A stretch of 64,000 bases of DNA from the NCBI RefSeq assembly GCF_042657185.1, contig NZ_JBHSNN010000059.1; one strand, 5' to 3'. The stretch's first letter is position 1; every line of letters begins with the position of its first letter. Position numbers and translations under genes: made by a program. The notes under the pieces were generated by a model. That model was not told the DNA's origin, did not search any database, and saw nothing but the letters and a program-made list of their open reading frames with translations. Below are positions 51,452 through 60,609 of the stretch, piece after piece. The stretch is from Ureibacillus thermophilus (GTDB lineage: Bacteria; Bacillota; Bacilli; Bacillales_A; Planococcaceae).

Positions 51452-52145
51452 ACCTTTCAGTTTTCAACTGTCGATTTTTTAATATTGCTTCGCCAAAGAT
51501 TAAATCTTCTTTCGTAGTAATTTTTATATTTTCATAACTGCTTTCTACAATATGGATTTCGTGGCCAAGGCGTTCCACCAGCATCGCTTCGTCAGTTCCT
51601 AAAAACCCGACTTTTTCTGCTAGATCTTCCGCTTGGCGCAACAATTCAAAACGAAAAGCTTGCGGCGTTTGAATCGCCCATAAATCCTCCCGCTCCACTG
51701 TTTCCACAATGATGCCTTCACGCACTTTTTTCATTGTATCTTTTGCACGGACGCCTGCGATGGCAGCGCCTTTTTCATAAGCCGTCTCCACCAACCGATC
51801 AATAACGGATTGAAGAATAAAGGGCCTTGCCGCATCATGGACAAGAACGATATCCACATCTTTCATCACTTTTAAACAAGCGTGAACAGAATGTTGACGC
51901 TCCTTCCCACCATTTGGTAAACCCTTTACCTTTGTAATGTTATATTCGTTTAATAAACGTTGGATATATTCTCTTTCTTCCGGCTTCACCGCCAAATAAA
52001 TTCCTGTACACTTTGAATCCTTTTCAAAGACTTCAAGGGTATGAATCAGAATTGGTTTATCGGCTAAAGACAAAAATAATTTATTTGTTCCTGCCCCCAT
52101 GCGTTTTCCACTTCCGGCAGCAGGCAACACTACTTCGTAATCCAC
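51450..52145 (-). CDS. ispD: 2-C-methyl-D-erythritol 4-phosphate cytidylyltransferase
   Basis: IspD activates methylerythritol 4-phosphate with CTP. The 231-residue protein has the nucleotide loop LPAAGSGKRMGAGTNKLFLS, and VLVHDAARPFI and QTPQAFRFELL motifs. It follows yacL by 27 bp. Confidence 0.96.
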   Translation of the reverse strand: MDYEVVLPAAGSGKRMGAGTNKLFLSLADKPILIHTLEVFEKDSKCTGIYLAVKPEEREYIQRLLNEYNITKVKGLPNGGKERQHSVHACLKVMKDVDIVLVHDAARPFILQSVIDRLVETAYEKGAAIAGVRAKDTMKKVREGIIVETVEREDLWAIQTPQAFRFELLRQAEDLAEKVGFLGTDEAMLVERLGHEIHIVESSYENIKITTKEDLIFGEAILKNRQLKTER

Positions 52146-52172
52146 AGACTCAACTCCTACATTTGCTGCGTT

Positions 52173-53264
52173 TTATGCGACTTGTTCATCTTTCGGTTTT
52201 GCAAAAATCATACGTCCCGCAGAAGTTTGCAATACGCTTGTGACGGTAACCGTAATCGCTTGACCGATGTAATTGCGGCCGCCTTCAATTACAATCATTG
52301 TACCATCGTCTAAATAAGCAACACCTTGATTTTGTTCCTTGCCGTCTTTAATGACAACAACCTGCATATCTTCTCCTGGAATCACAACCGGCTTCACCGC
52401 ATTGGCAAGCTCATTGATATTTAACACTTGCACATGGTGAAGTTCACATACTTTATTTAAATTAAAATCGTTAGTTAAAATTTTGGCGCCCATCTTTTTC
52501 GCAAGCCGAACCAATTTTAAATCAACTTCTTGAACATCGTCAAAATCTTCTTCTGAAATCATGACTTTGACAGATTTCCCGTCCTGCAATCTTTTTAACA
52601 TATCCAGACCCCTTCGGCCACGGGTGCGTTTCAAGGAATCGCTGGAGTCGGCAATATGCTGCAATTCTGTCAATACAAATTGCGGCACAACTAAAACCCC
52701 TTCAATAAATCCTGTCGTTGCAATATCTGCGATGCGGCCGTCAATAATAACGCTAGTATCCAACAGTTTATATAGCGTTTTTTCTTGGGGAGCTGATTGG
52801 CCATTATCTCCAGGCTTCTTTTTTGAACCTACGCCAGATTTTGAAAAGATTTGAGAAAGTTCTTCCCTCTTTTTAAAGCCGACTCTAAATCCTAAATAGC
52901 CCAGTATAATTGATAAAATAATCGGCAAGAAGTCCGTGATGATGGGAATATTAATCCGCTCAATAGCAAACCCTACAAAATATGCTACAATTAAACCGAC
53001 AATTAATCCTAGAGTACCAAAGAATAAGTCCGCTGCTGGAATTTTAAAAAGCACATCTTCCATCCAATTGATGAGTCTTACACAATAATCTGATAAAGAA
53101 AACGATAGAAGAAACAGCAATATTGCTCCGATTGCTACAGATGTATATGGATTATTTAACCAAGGACTGGATGATAAATTAATAATTTCATATAATGGCG
53201 GTAAAAAGACAAACCCCAATGCCCCTCCAATAAACAGAAAAGCAATTTGAATAACCCTTTTCAA
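52173..53264 (-). CDS. yacL: PIN/TRAM-domain membrane protein YacL
   Basis: A 363-residue protein with four membrane segments (about residues 7-27, 41-60, 82-102, 108-128), then a PIN-type domain (LLDTSVIIDGRIADIATTGF, ILTNDFNLNKV) and a C-terminal TRAM domain (QNQGVAYLDDGTMIVIEGGR). PIN domains are usually RNases and TRAM binds RNA; the physiological role is not known. The start is TTG at 53264 behind AGGAGGTGG. Confidence 0.93.
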   Translation of the reverse strand: MKRVIQIAFLFIGGALGFVFLPPLYEIINLSSSPWLNNPYTSVAIGAILLFLLSFSLSDYCVRLINWMEDVLFKIPAADLFFGTLGLIVGLIVAYFVGFAIERINIPIITDFLPIILSIILGYLGFRVGFKKREELSQIFSKSGVGSKKKPGDNGQSAPQEKTLYKLLDTSVIIDGRIADIATTGFIEGVLVVPQFVLTELQHIADSSDSLKRTRGRRGLDMLKRLQDGKSVKVMISEEDFDDVQEVDLKLVRLAKKMGAKILTNDFNLNKVCELHHVQVLNINELANAVKPVVIPGEDMQVVVIKDGKEQNQGVAYLDDGTMIVIEGGRNYIGQAITVTVTSVLQTSAGRMIFAKPKDEQVA

Positions 53265-53430
53265 TATGTGGCCACCTCCTTTTTTTGATATATTATCTTA
53301 TTAATAATTATACATCGTTCATGAATCCTTTGCGATTTGCAGCCCTCTTCCATGCGTAATTTGGACTTTTTTCCTTTTTGTTCATAAAAAATTAATTTAT
53401 TTTTATCTTTACTTTTCCCAAATTTTCGTG

Positions 53431-53464
53431 AAAAAATGCCCATTGTTCTCAAATAATGGGCATT
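53431..53464 (-). terminator. Terminator after radA
   Basis: AATGCCCATT and AATGGGCATT arms with a ten-base loop, followed by six T on the minus strand. It lies just past the radA stop, where B. subtilis has disA. The rest of the gap to yacL holds no supported gene. Confidence 0.88.
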
Positions 53465-53468
53465 CTTC

Positions 53469-54839
53469 TTAACGACTAAAACAAAGCTTCAATGCTTCGT
53501 TAATTGTTTGAACGCCAATCACTTCTATTTCTTTTGGATATTCCCATCCGCCTACATTTGAAGCAGGAATAAATACGCGCTTAAACCCGAGTCTTGCCGC
53601 TTCATAAACCCTTTGCTCGATGCGGGAGACACGTCGAACTTCCCCTGTAAGACCTACTTCCCCAATAAATACATCCGTTACATTGACAGGTGCATTTTTG
53701 TAGCTGGAAACAATAGATGTCAAAATGGCTAAGTCAATGGCCGGCTCATCCAATTTTACGCCGCCCGCCACTTTCACATAAGCATCTTGGGCTTGCAAAA
53801 GCATTCCCATTCTTTTTTCCAACACCGCCATCAATAGCTGAACCCGGTTTTGGTCTACTCCCGTTGCCATTCGTTTTGGATAGTTAAAACTAGTAGGTGT
53901 CACCAATGATTGAATTTCTACTAAAATAGGTCTGGTTCCTTCCATGGAGGCTACAACCGTTGAACCGGCAGCCCCTTGAGAACGTTCCTCTAAAAATAGT
54001 TCAGAAGGATTTAACACTTCTTTAAGCCCTGAATGAATCATCTCAAAAATCGCAATTTCATTGGTAGAGCCAAATCGGTTTTTATGGCTTCTTAAAATAC
54101 GATAGGTGTGGTGTCTTTCTCCCTCAAAGTAGAGAACCGTATCCACCATATGCTCTAAAATACGAGGCCCTGCAATTTGCCCTTCTTTCGTCACATGCCC
54201 CACAAGAAATGTGGCAATGCCTTTCGTTTTGGCAATCCGCATCAGTTCAGCAGTACATTCCCTCACTTGCGACACGCTGCCGGGAGCGCTTGTCACTTCC
54301 GGATGATGCACCGTTTGAATGGAATCGACGATGATAAACTGGGGCTTTACTTCTTCAATACTATGACGAATTAGTTCTAAATCCGTTTCCGCATAGATGA
54401 ATAGCTCTTTAGATTGAACGCCGAGTCTTGATGCCCTTAGTCTTGTTTGCTTCAATGATTCTTCCCCAGAGACGTAAAGCACGCGATGCCCCCTGTTGGA
54501 CAAATCCGCAGATAACTGCATAAGAAGTGTCGATTTCCCAATCCCTGGGTCTCCGCCTATAAGTACAAGTGAACCTGGCACAATGCCGCCGCCAAGCACC
54601 CGGTTCAACTCCACCATGCTCGTTTCAACTCGTTGTTCTTCCTGCGTTTCAATACTGACAATTGGAACGGCTTTTTGGCTTTTTGCTTCTGAATGTTGAA
54701 ACACCCCACGGGATTTTGAAACGACTTCTATTTCTTCTACAAAGGTGTTCCACTCCCCACATCCAGGGCATCTCCCCAACCATTTCGGCGATTCATAGCC
54801 GCAGCTTTGACAGCAGAATTTAGTTTTCTTTTTTGCCAT
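53469..54839 (-). CDS. radA: DNA repair protein RadA/Sms
   Basis: RadA is a RecA-like helicase helping branch migration in recombination. The 456 residues have the N-terminal zinc finger (CCQSCGYESPKWLGRCPGCG), Walker A GGDPGIGKST, the KNRFG motif (SHKNRFGST) and a Lon-like C-terminal domain (GGVKLDEPAIDLAILTSIV). It follows clpC. Confidence 0.96.
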   Translation of the reverse strand: MAKKKTKFCCQSCGYESPKWLGRCPGCGEWNTFVEEIEVVSKSRGVFQHSEAKSQKAVPIVSIETQEEQRVETSMVELNRVLGGGIVPGSLVLIGGDPGIGKSTLLMQLSADLSNRGHRVLYVSGEESLKQTRLRASRLGVQSKELFIYAETDLELIRHSIEEVKPQFIIVDSIQTVHHPEVTSAPGSVSQVRECTAELMRIAKTKGIATFLVGHVTKEGQIAGPRILEHMVDTVLYFEGERHHTYRILRSHKNRFGSTNEIAIFEMIHSGLKEVLNPSELFLEERSQGAAGSTVVASMEGTRPILVEIQSLVTPTSFNYPKRMATGVDQNRVQLLMAVLEKRMGMLLQAQDAYVKVAGGVKLDEPAIDLAILTSIVSSYKNAPVNVTDVFIGEVGLTGEVRRVSRIEQRVYEAARLGFKRVFIPASNVGGWEYPKEIEVIGVQTINEALKLCFSR

Positions 54840-54900
54840 TAGTGCCTCCTCAAAATTTTTTAATCGATAACTAAATCAATATGCTCGCTCTATCTTGAAT

Positions 54901-54949
54901 TAAAATAAGCTGTACCGCAAGCCAACTAGTATTGACTTGCGGACAGCTT
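54901..54949 (-). terminator. Terminator after clpC
   Basis: AAGCTGTCCGCAAG and CTTGCGGTACAGCTT arms followed by ATTTTAATT on the minus strand, 15 bp past the clpC stop. Confidence 0.8.
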
Positions 54950-54963
54950 CATGTATGAAAATT

Positions 54964-57402
54964 TTATGCATTTTCAACCGTATTTTTTTCTCTTACAACA
55001 AACTCGCCATCCACGTAGTCAAAGACAACTTTGCCGTTTTTCGAAATGGTGCCTTTCAATAATTCTTCGGATAAACGGTCCTCTACATTTTTCTGTAAAG
55101 CTCTTCGGATTGGGCGGGCGCCGTATTGCGGATCGTAGCCTTCTTCGGCGATTTTCTCTAAAGCCGCATCTGTTAATTCCAAATCGATATCTTGATCTTT
55201 TAAGCGTTTCACTAAAGATTTTGCCATCAAGGATACGATTTGTTTCAATTCTTCTTTTTCTAATGGTTTGAAGACGATAATTTCATCAATACGGTTTAAG
55301 AATTCTGGACGGAAGGCTTTTTTCAATTCGTCCATCATAGTAGATTTCATATCTTTATATTTGCTGTCTTTTTCTCCTACGCCAAATCCTAGGTTTTTTT
55401 GATATTTTAACGCTTCCGCACCAATGTTGGATGTCATGATGACAACTGTGTTGCGGAAATCCACTGTGCGTCCTTTTGAATCAGTCAAGCGGCCGTCATC
55501 AAGCACTTGCAATAAGATGTTGAATACATCTGGATGCGCTTTTTCAATTTCATCTAAAAGCACAACAGAGTATGGTTTACGGCGAACTTTTTCCGTTAAT
55601 TGGCCGCCTTCTTCAAATCCTACATATCCAGGAGGTGAACCAACTAAGCGGGAAGTGGAGTGTTTTTCCATATATTCGGACATATCAATGCGGATCATCG
55701 CATCTTCATCGCCGAACATAACTTCTGCTAATGCTTTTGCCAATTCTGTTTTACCTACGCCAGTTGGACCTAAGAAGATAAATGTACCAATTGGTCGTTT
55801 TGGATCTTTCAGTCCAGCGCGGGCGCGGCGAATAGCTCTTGAGATTGCTTCCACTGCTTCATGTTGGCCGACAACACGTTTATGCAATTCTTCTTCCAAG
55901 TGAAGCAATTTTTCGGACTCTTCTTGAGCGATTTTGTTCACTGGAATTCCTGTCCACATGGAAACGACTTCGGCAATATCTTCAACGGTTACTTTGGATT
56001 CTTCTTTTCCTTGTTTTTCTTTCCAAGATTTTTTCAATTGCTCAAGTTCTTCTTTAATTTTTTGTTCTGTGTCGCGCAATGCGGCTGCTTTTTCAAATTC
56101 TTGGCTTGACACAGCTGCGTTTTTCTCATTGCGCACATTTTCTAATTTATCTTCAAGTTCTTTTAAGTTTGGAGGCATTGTAAAGGAACGTAAACGCACT
56201 TTAGAACCAGCTTCATCAATCAAGTCGATCGCTTTGTCAGGCAAGAAGCGGTCGGAAATGTAACGGTCAGAAAGTTTAGCTGCCGCTTCAATGGCTTCAT
56301 CTGTAATTTTTACGCGATGATGAGCTTCATAGCGATCACGCAATCCTTTGATAATTTGGATTGTTTCTTCCACTGTCGGTTCATCCACTTGAATTGGTTG
56401 GAATCGACGTTCTAATGCTGCGTCTTTCTCGATATATTTGCGATATTCATCCAATGTTGTGGCACCGATGCATTGCAATTCTCCGCGGGCAAGAGCTGGT
56501 TTTAAAATATTGGAAGCATCAATGGCACCTTCTGCACCACCAGCACCAATCAATGTATGAAGCTCATCGATGAACAAGATGATGTTGCCGGCTTGGCGAA
56601 TTTCATCCATCACTTTTTTCAAACGGTCTTCAAATTCACCGCGGTATTTTGTACCTGCAACAACTGTACCCATATCAAGAGTCATGACACGTTTATCGCG
56701 CAAAGTCTCAGGTACTTCGTTGTTCACGATTTGTTGCGCAAGGCCTTCTGCAATAGCCGTTTTACCTACACCCGGTTCCCCAATCAACACTGGGTTGTTT
56801 TTTGTACGGCGGGAAAGAACCTCAATAACCCGTGTGATTTCTTTGCTGCGTCCAATCACTGGGTCAAGTCCGCCTTCACGGGCAATGGCTGTTAAATCCC
56901 TTGCCAAACTGTCAAGGGTTGGTGTGCTAACTGTTTGCGCAGGATTTGAGTTTTGGGAAACATCGTTGCTTCCAAGGAGCAATAACACTTGTTGGCGAGC
57001 TTTATTGAGGCTTACACCAGCATTTGCAAGCACGCGCGCTGCAACACCCTCGCCTTCTCGAATTAACGCAAGCAAGATGTGTTCTGTACCGATGTAAGCG
57101 TGGCCTAATTTCCGCGATTCATCAACGGCTAGTTCAATAACTTTTTTCGCTCTAGGTGTATAGTGTACAATTGGTCCTACGTCTTTTGTCCCTTTTCCTA
57201 CTAATTCTTCAATGCCTCGTTCAATCATTTCTGGCGTTACATCAATTGCTTCTAAGGCTTTTGCGGCGATACCTCCGCCTTCTCGAATAAGCCCAAGCAG
57301 GATGTGTTCTGTGCCGATGGATTCATGTTTCCAACGAATCGCTTCTTCTTGTGCCAACTGCAACACTTTTTGAGCGCGTTGAGTAAATCGATTAAACATC
57401 AT
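54964..57402 (-). CDS. clpC: ATP-dependent Clp protease ATPase subunit ClpC
   Basis: ClpC unfolds proteins, including those marked with phospho-arginine by McsB, for ClpP. The 812-residue protein has two N-terminal repeats, first Walker A GEPGVGKTAIAEG, a linker with a UVR-like segment (SSQEFEKAAALRDTEQKIKE), and second Walker A GPTGVGKTELAKA. Its start overlaps the mcsB stop by 11 bases. It is under CtsR control as fourth gene of the operon. Confidence 0.98.
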   Translation of the reverse strand: MMFNRFTQRAQKVLQLAQEEAIRWKHESIGTEHILLGLIREGGGIAAKALEAIDVTPEMIERGIEELVGKGTKDVGPIVHYTPRAKKVIELAVDESRKLGHAYIGTEHILLALIREGEGVAARVLANAGVSLNKARQQVLLLLGSNDVSQNSNPAQTVSTPTLDSLARDLTAIAREGGLDPVIGRSKEITRVIEVLSRRTKNNPVLIGEPGVGKTAIAEGLAQQIVNNEVPETLRDKRVMTLDMGTVVAGTKYRGEFEDRLKKVMDEIRQAGNIILFIDELHTLIGAGGAEGAIDASNILKPALARGELQCIGATTLDEYRKYIEKDAALERRFQPIQVDEPTVEETIQIIKGLRDRYEAHHRVKITDEAIEAAAKLSDRYISDRFLPDKAIDLIDEAGSKVRLRSFTMPPNLKELEDKLENVRNEKNAAVSSQEFEKAAALRDTEQKIKEELEQLKKSWKEKQGKEESKVTVEDIAEVVSMWTGIPVNKIAQEESEKLLHLEEELHKRVVGQHEAVEAISRAIRRARAGLKDPKRPIGTFIFLGPTGVGKTELAKALAEVMFGDEDAMIRIDMSEYMEKHSTSRLVGSPPGYVGFEEGGQLTEKVRRKPYSVVLLDEIEKAHPDVFNILLQVLDDGRLTDSKGRTVDFRNTVVIMTSNIGAEALKYQKNLGFGVGEKDSKYKDMKSTMMDELKKAFRPEFLNRIDEIIVFKPLEKEELKQIVSLMAKSLVKRLKDQDIDLELTDAALEKIAEEGYDPQYGARPIRRALQKNVEDRLSEELLKGTISKNGKVVFDYVDGEFVVREKNTVENA

Positions 57403-58486
57403 ATTTTTCCTCTCCTTTTCGTTTTAATTTTCCATTATTTAATTTTTCCCGTATTAATTTTGCTCGGAATACATCCCGTTCAGCAGGTTCTAATGTAGTG
57501 CCTGCATATTGTTGTACAAATCCAGGTTGAATAAGAATTGTACACTCATTCAAAATATGCTTTGGAACATCTTGAATGATTCCCAAATCGACACCTAATC
57601 GAACATTGGATAAACAAGTAGCCGCTTCTTCGCTCGTCATAATCCGCGCATGTTTCAATGTACCGTAAGCCCGGTGGATGCGGTCTTCCAAAGCAATGGC
57701 TGATTGGGCTAAAAGCGCTTGTCTTGCTTTTCGTTCTTGTTCGATAATTTGCATCACGACTTCTTGTAAATCATCGATAATTTCATCTTCAGATTTTCCA
57801 AGAGTGACTTGATTTGAAATTTGATACATATTTCCTAAGTTTTCGCTGCCTTCACCGTAAATGCCTCTCACCACCATGCCGAAGCGAGCGAGCATTTGCG
57901 TTAAAGCTTTGATTTGTTTTGTCATTGAAAGCCCAGGCAAATGCATCATAACAGAGGCTCTTAAACCGGTACCTACATTTGTCGGACAGCTCGTTAAATA
58001 GCCGAAATCGTTATGGAAAGCAAACGGTAAAAGTTTTTCCAACTGGCTATCTAATTTATTCGCCATTTCATAAGTTTCGACTAATTTAAGGCCAGGGGCT
58101 AAACATTGAATTCTTAAATGGTCTTCTTCATTGACCATGACACTGATGGCTTCATCTTGCGAGATAATCACTGATGCGAACTTTTCTTTTCCCGCAAGCA
58201 TCGGGCTAATTAGATGTTTCTCTACAAGTACTTGCCGTTTTAACGCAGGCATTTCCTGAATCGTAAAATGGGAAAAATTATGTTTTTCATCGTTTAATTG
58301 ATAAAAGGCTTGCGCCACCATTTGGTCGATAGTTTTCGCTTCCTCATCAGTAAAAATCAATGGAAACCGAAAACCTTCTAAATTTCTTGCCAACCGAACG
58401 CGGGTGGAAATGACAATGTCATCTTCCGAACCTCCATCCCCCATCCAGCTTGGTGCTTCTGCTTTTAAGAAATAGTCTAGGTTCAT
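57392..58486 (-). CDS. mcsB: Protein-arginine kinase McsB
   Basis: McsB phosphorylates arginines of damaged proteins, marking them for ClpCP, and inactivates CtsR under stress. The 364-residue protein is an ATP:guanido phosphotransferase with STRVRLARNLEGFRFP, CPTNVGTGLRASVMMHLPG (catalytic cysteine) and VRGIYGEGSENLGNMYQISN. Overlaps mcsA by four bases. Confidence 0.98.
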   Translation of the reverse strand: MNLDYFLKAEAPSWMGDGGSEDDIVISTRVRLARNLEGFRFPLIFTDEEAKTIDQMVAQAFYQLNDEKHNFSHFTIQEMPALKRQVLVEKHLISPMLAGKEKFASVIISQDEAISVMVNEEDHLRIQCLAPGLKLVETYEMANKLDSQLEKLLPFAFHNDFGYLTSCPTNVGTGLRASVMMHLPGLSMTKQIKALTQMLARFGMVVRGIYGEGSENLGNMYQISNQVTLGKSEDEIIDDLQEVVMQIIEQERKARQALLAQSAIALEDRIHRAYGTLKHARIMTSEEAATCLSNVRLGVDLGIIQDVPKHILNECTILIQPGFVQQYAGTTLEPAERDVFRAKLIREKLNNGKLKRKGEEKYDV

Positions 58487-59037
58487 GGTGTATCCACACC
58501 TCCCATTTCAAGCTTACGTTCCAGCTCTTTGATTTCATCTCGGAATCTCGCTGCATCTTCAAATCGCTCATCTTGAATGGCTAATTGCATTTGTTCGCGG
58601 GCATGCTCAATTTGTTTTTTCAAGAGGCGATTGTTATCCGCTTTTTGCCCAGGTCTTTTGCCTGTATGTTTCGTTCCTGCCTGAATTTTTTCAAGCACTT
58701 GCGGAAGTTTTTCCCTGAAAGTTTCATAGCATTGAGGACAGCCTAATTTCCCCTCATTTAAAAATTTACGAAATGTAAATCCGCAAGCTGGGCATGCAGT
58801 CGTTTGAACGGAGGGCTGAACAGGTCTTTCTTGCACATCATTTTTCAAAAGCGGCATGCCAAACCAGTTAGAAAGTAATTGATGAATCGGAAAAGGTTCT
58901 TCTTTATGAAATTCAAAGTTGAAAGGATGAAACTGGGCTGCACATACTTCACAATAATGTTTTTCGCTTTTATGACCATTGATGATTTGTGTAACAGTTA
59001 CCGTTGCTTCCCGTTGCTTACAGTGTTCACAAAGCAT
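58483..59037 (-). CDS. mcsA: McsB activator McsA
   Basis: McsA is the zinc-binding activator of the McsB kinase. The 184 residues have CxxC pairs at CEHC, CEVC, CPACGF and CPQC, plus a C-terminal UVR domain (QLAIQDERFEDAARFRDEIK). It lies 14 bp after ctsR. Confidence 0.97.
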   Translation of the reverse strand: MLCEHCKQREATVTVTQIINGHKSEKHYCEVCAAQFHPFNFEFHKEEPFPIHQLLSNWFGMPLLKNDVQERPVQPSVQTTACPACGFTFRKFLNEGKLGCPQCYETFREKLPQVLEKIQAGTKHTGKRPGQKADNNRLLKKQIEHAREQMQLAIQDERFEDAARFRDEIKELERKLEMGGVDTP

Positions 59038-59051
59038 AACCTACCACCTCA

Positions 59052-59522
59052 TCATTTTTCATATTTTAAAGTTAGTAACATCGCTTTTAAAATGGCCGAC
59101 CTTAGTTCATCGCGAGTTGGTAGTTGAAGCTTCAGCGTATCACGGTTAACGGCTGCGAGCATTAACCTTGCTTCCTTTTCCATGATTACTCCTTCTTCCA
59201 GCAATCGATATATGATATCTTCCGCCATATTTTGAGTGGCGCCATTTTCGATTTGCTTAATTAAATGATCGATCAACTCCACTTTTGAGCTCGGCTTCAC
59301 ACGAAAAATTCGAATATATCCACCGCCACCTCGTTTACTTTCAACAAGATAGCCTTTTTCCACCGTGAATCGTGTATTGATGACATAATTTATTTGCGAG
59401 GGAACGCATTGGAATTTGTCGGCTAATTCGCTACGTTTGATTTCAATATGTCCTTTATCATCTAATTCGATAATCCGTTTTAAATACCCTTCAATCAAAT
59501 CGGAAATATTTTTCATATTCAT
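59052..59522 (-). CDS. ctsR: Class III heat-shock repressor CtsR
   Basis: CtsR represses clp genes at normal temperature. The 156-residue protein has the N-terminal winged helix with the tetraglycine loop RGGGGYIRI, the known thermosensor of the family, and a C-terminal dimerisation domain. The ATG at 59522 has AGGTGAATTGAC upstream. The gene is autoregulated through an operator over its promoter. Confidence 0.98.
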   Translation of the reverse strand: MNMKNISDLIEGYLKRIIELDDKGHIEIKRSELADKFQCVPSQINYVINTRFTVEKGYLVESKRGGGGYIRIFRVKPSSKVELIDHLIKQIENGATQNMAEDIIYRLLEEGVIMEKEARLMLAAVNRDTLKLQLPTRDELRSAILKAMLLTLKYEK

Positions 59523-59539
59523 GTCAATTCACCTCGCTT

Positions 59540-59593
59540 TTTGACTTTGACTTTCTTTGACTTTATTATATGTCCATTTTTTTATATTTGCAA
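59540..59593 (-). promoter_or_regulatory. Promoter and CtsR operator of the ctsR operon
   Basis: TTGCAA (59593-59588) and a perfect TATAAT (59570-59565) are 17 bases apart on the minus strand. Directly after the -10 lie AGTCAAA-GAA-AGTCAAA (59562-59546), the CtsR heptad repeat, and a third abutting AGTCAAA (59546-59540). CtsR bound here would block the start site near 59558. Confidence 0.95.
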
Positions 59594-59617
59594 ATAAAAA
59601 ACCCTTGACAAAATGGA

Positions 59618-59668
59618 GGGGGAAAAAAATCGACAAGACGCAATTAACATTACGTTTGCCGATTTTTA
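59618..59668 (-). terminator. Terminator of the DUF4870 gene
   Basis: AAAAATCG...CAA and TTG.CGATTTTTTT arms around a long loop, just upstream of the ctsR promoter. It insulates that promoter from the gene before it. Confidence 0.7.
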
Positions 59669-59722
59669 TTTAATCTATTCAATTCATCAAAATACTATAC
59701 AGTAATTGGAAATAATTGCTGT

Positions 59723-60028
59723 CTACACCCATCGTCCTACAATCGGATAGTTCCATTCATTTTCTCGAAGCGCATTGAAAATTCCGATAATCGGTACAAC
59801 CAAAGTCATAATGCCGAAGATGATTAAGAACGGAATACCGATTAATACAAAACTAAGTACTGTCGAAATACCGATTAACACCCACATGACAAATTGGAAT
59901 AGTAACGCTTGGATAGAAAGACGTTTGATTGTCTCCTCTTGGCTAATTAGAAAAAATAATATTGGCACTAAAACCGGAGCAAAAAATGCACTTGCGTGAA
60001 TAATAACTTTTGCCCACTTTTCTTCCAT
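59723..60028 (-). CDS. DUF4870 family small membrane protein
   Basis: A 101-residue protein with three hydrophobic segments (about residues 9-28, 42-66, 67-88) and the family ending FNALRENEWNYPIVGRWV-like pattern (YP followed by a short tail). The function of the DUF4870 (Tic20-like) family is not known. It appears to be a single-gene unit with its own terminator. Confidence 0.8.
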   Translation of the reverse strand: MEEKWAKVIIHASAFFAPVLVPILFFLISQEETIKRLSIQALLFQFVMWVLIGISTVLSFVLIGIPFLIIFGIMTLVVPIIGIFNALRENEWNYPIVGRWV

Positions 60029-60212
60029 CTATTTTCAACTCCCGTTTAAATTTATTAATATCTTGTTATATATTTTTACGAATGGCTCTTTGAATAGTTT
60101 CAAATTCCTGAAAAAATTTTTCCTTTTATTTTCGTATTTTTCCCATATTTATCAATTCATAGACAAAAAAATCTTTAGAAGGTCCTGCGTTATATGCTAT
60201 TATGTGAAAAAA

Positions 60213-60239
60213 AGAAAAAAACTGCTCAAATGAGCAGCT
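60213..60239 (-). terminator. Terminator after the small membrane protein gene
   Basis: CTGCTC and GAGCAG arms with a short loop followed by TTTTTTTCTTTTTTT on the minus strand, just past the stop of the 60245-60472 gene. Confidence 0.85.
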
Positions 60240-60244
60240 TTTAT

Positions 60245-60472
60245 TTAATCTTTTTTATTATTTTCTTTTAAATTTTTTGAGTCTACCTCATCAGGATGTT
60301 CAGTTGGGAAAAGGGCTCGGGCTAAAAAGCCTGAAAAAAGCGTAGCGCTGATGACAATTAAAATCTTATGATTTTTAGGAACTTCTTCAAACATATTATT
60401 TAACATGAGCATTGAAAAAACAGCTACCGTCACCATTGAAACAATGACATACGCAAGCCTCCGTTGATTCAT
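60245..60472 (-). CDS. Small membrane protein with two TM segments, unrecognised
   Basis: I do not recognise a family. From ATG 60472 it has 75 residues, with membrane segments near residues 5-24 and 34-53 joined by a short loop (EEVPKNHK) and a charged, asparagine-rich C-terminal tail (DEVDSKNLKENNKKD). AAAGGA lies eleven bases before this start; an ATG at 60484 is an alternative. The terminator directly downstream supports a real gene. It diverges from the hemAT gene. Confidence 0.6.
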   Translation of the reverse strand: MNQRRLAYVIVSMVTVAVFSMLMLNNMFEEVPKNHKILIVISATLFSGFLARALFPTEHPDEVDSKNLKENNKKD

Positions 60473-60609
60473 GTTCGCAAACATCCTTTTCTTTAAATTC
60501 AATAAAACTAATGATATTTTACAACGTATAGGTTGAAAATACAATTTTAGGAATTTGATTACATAGAAAAATGAATTTCATATTAATCATTTTTAAGTGA
60601 GGTATACAT

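Noticed and set aside
53261..53452. 63-residue ORF between radA and yacL
   Set aside because: It starts inside the radA terminator, has no family resemblance and low complexity with many lysines.
54964..57402. Plus-strand ORFs of 100-175 residues inside clpC
   Set aside because: They mirror the coding frame of clpC and have no start signals.
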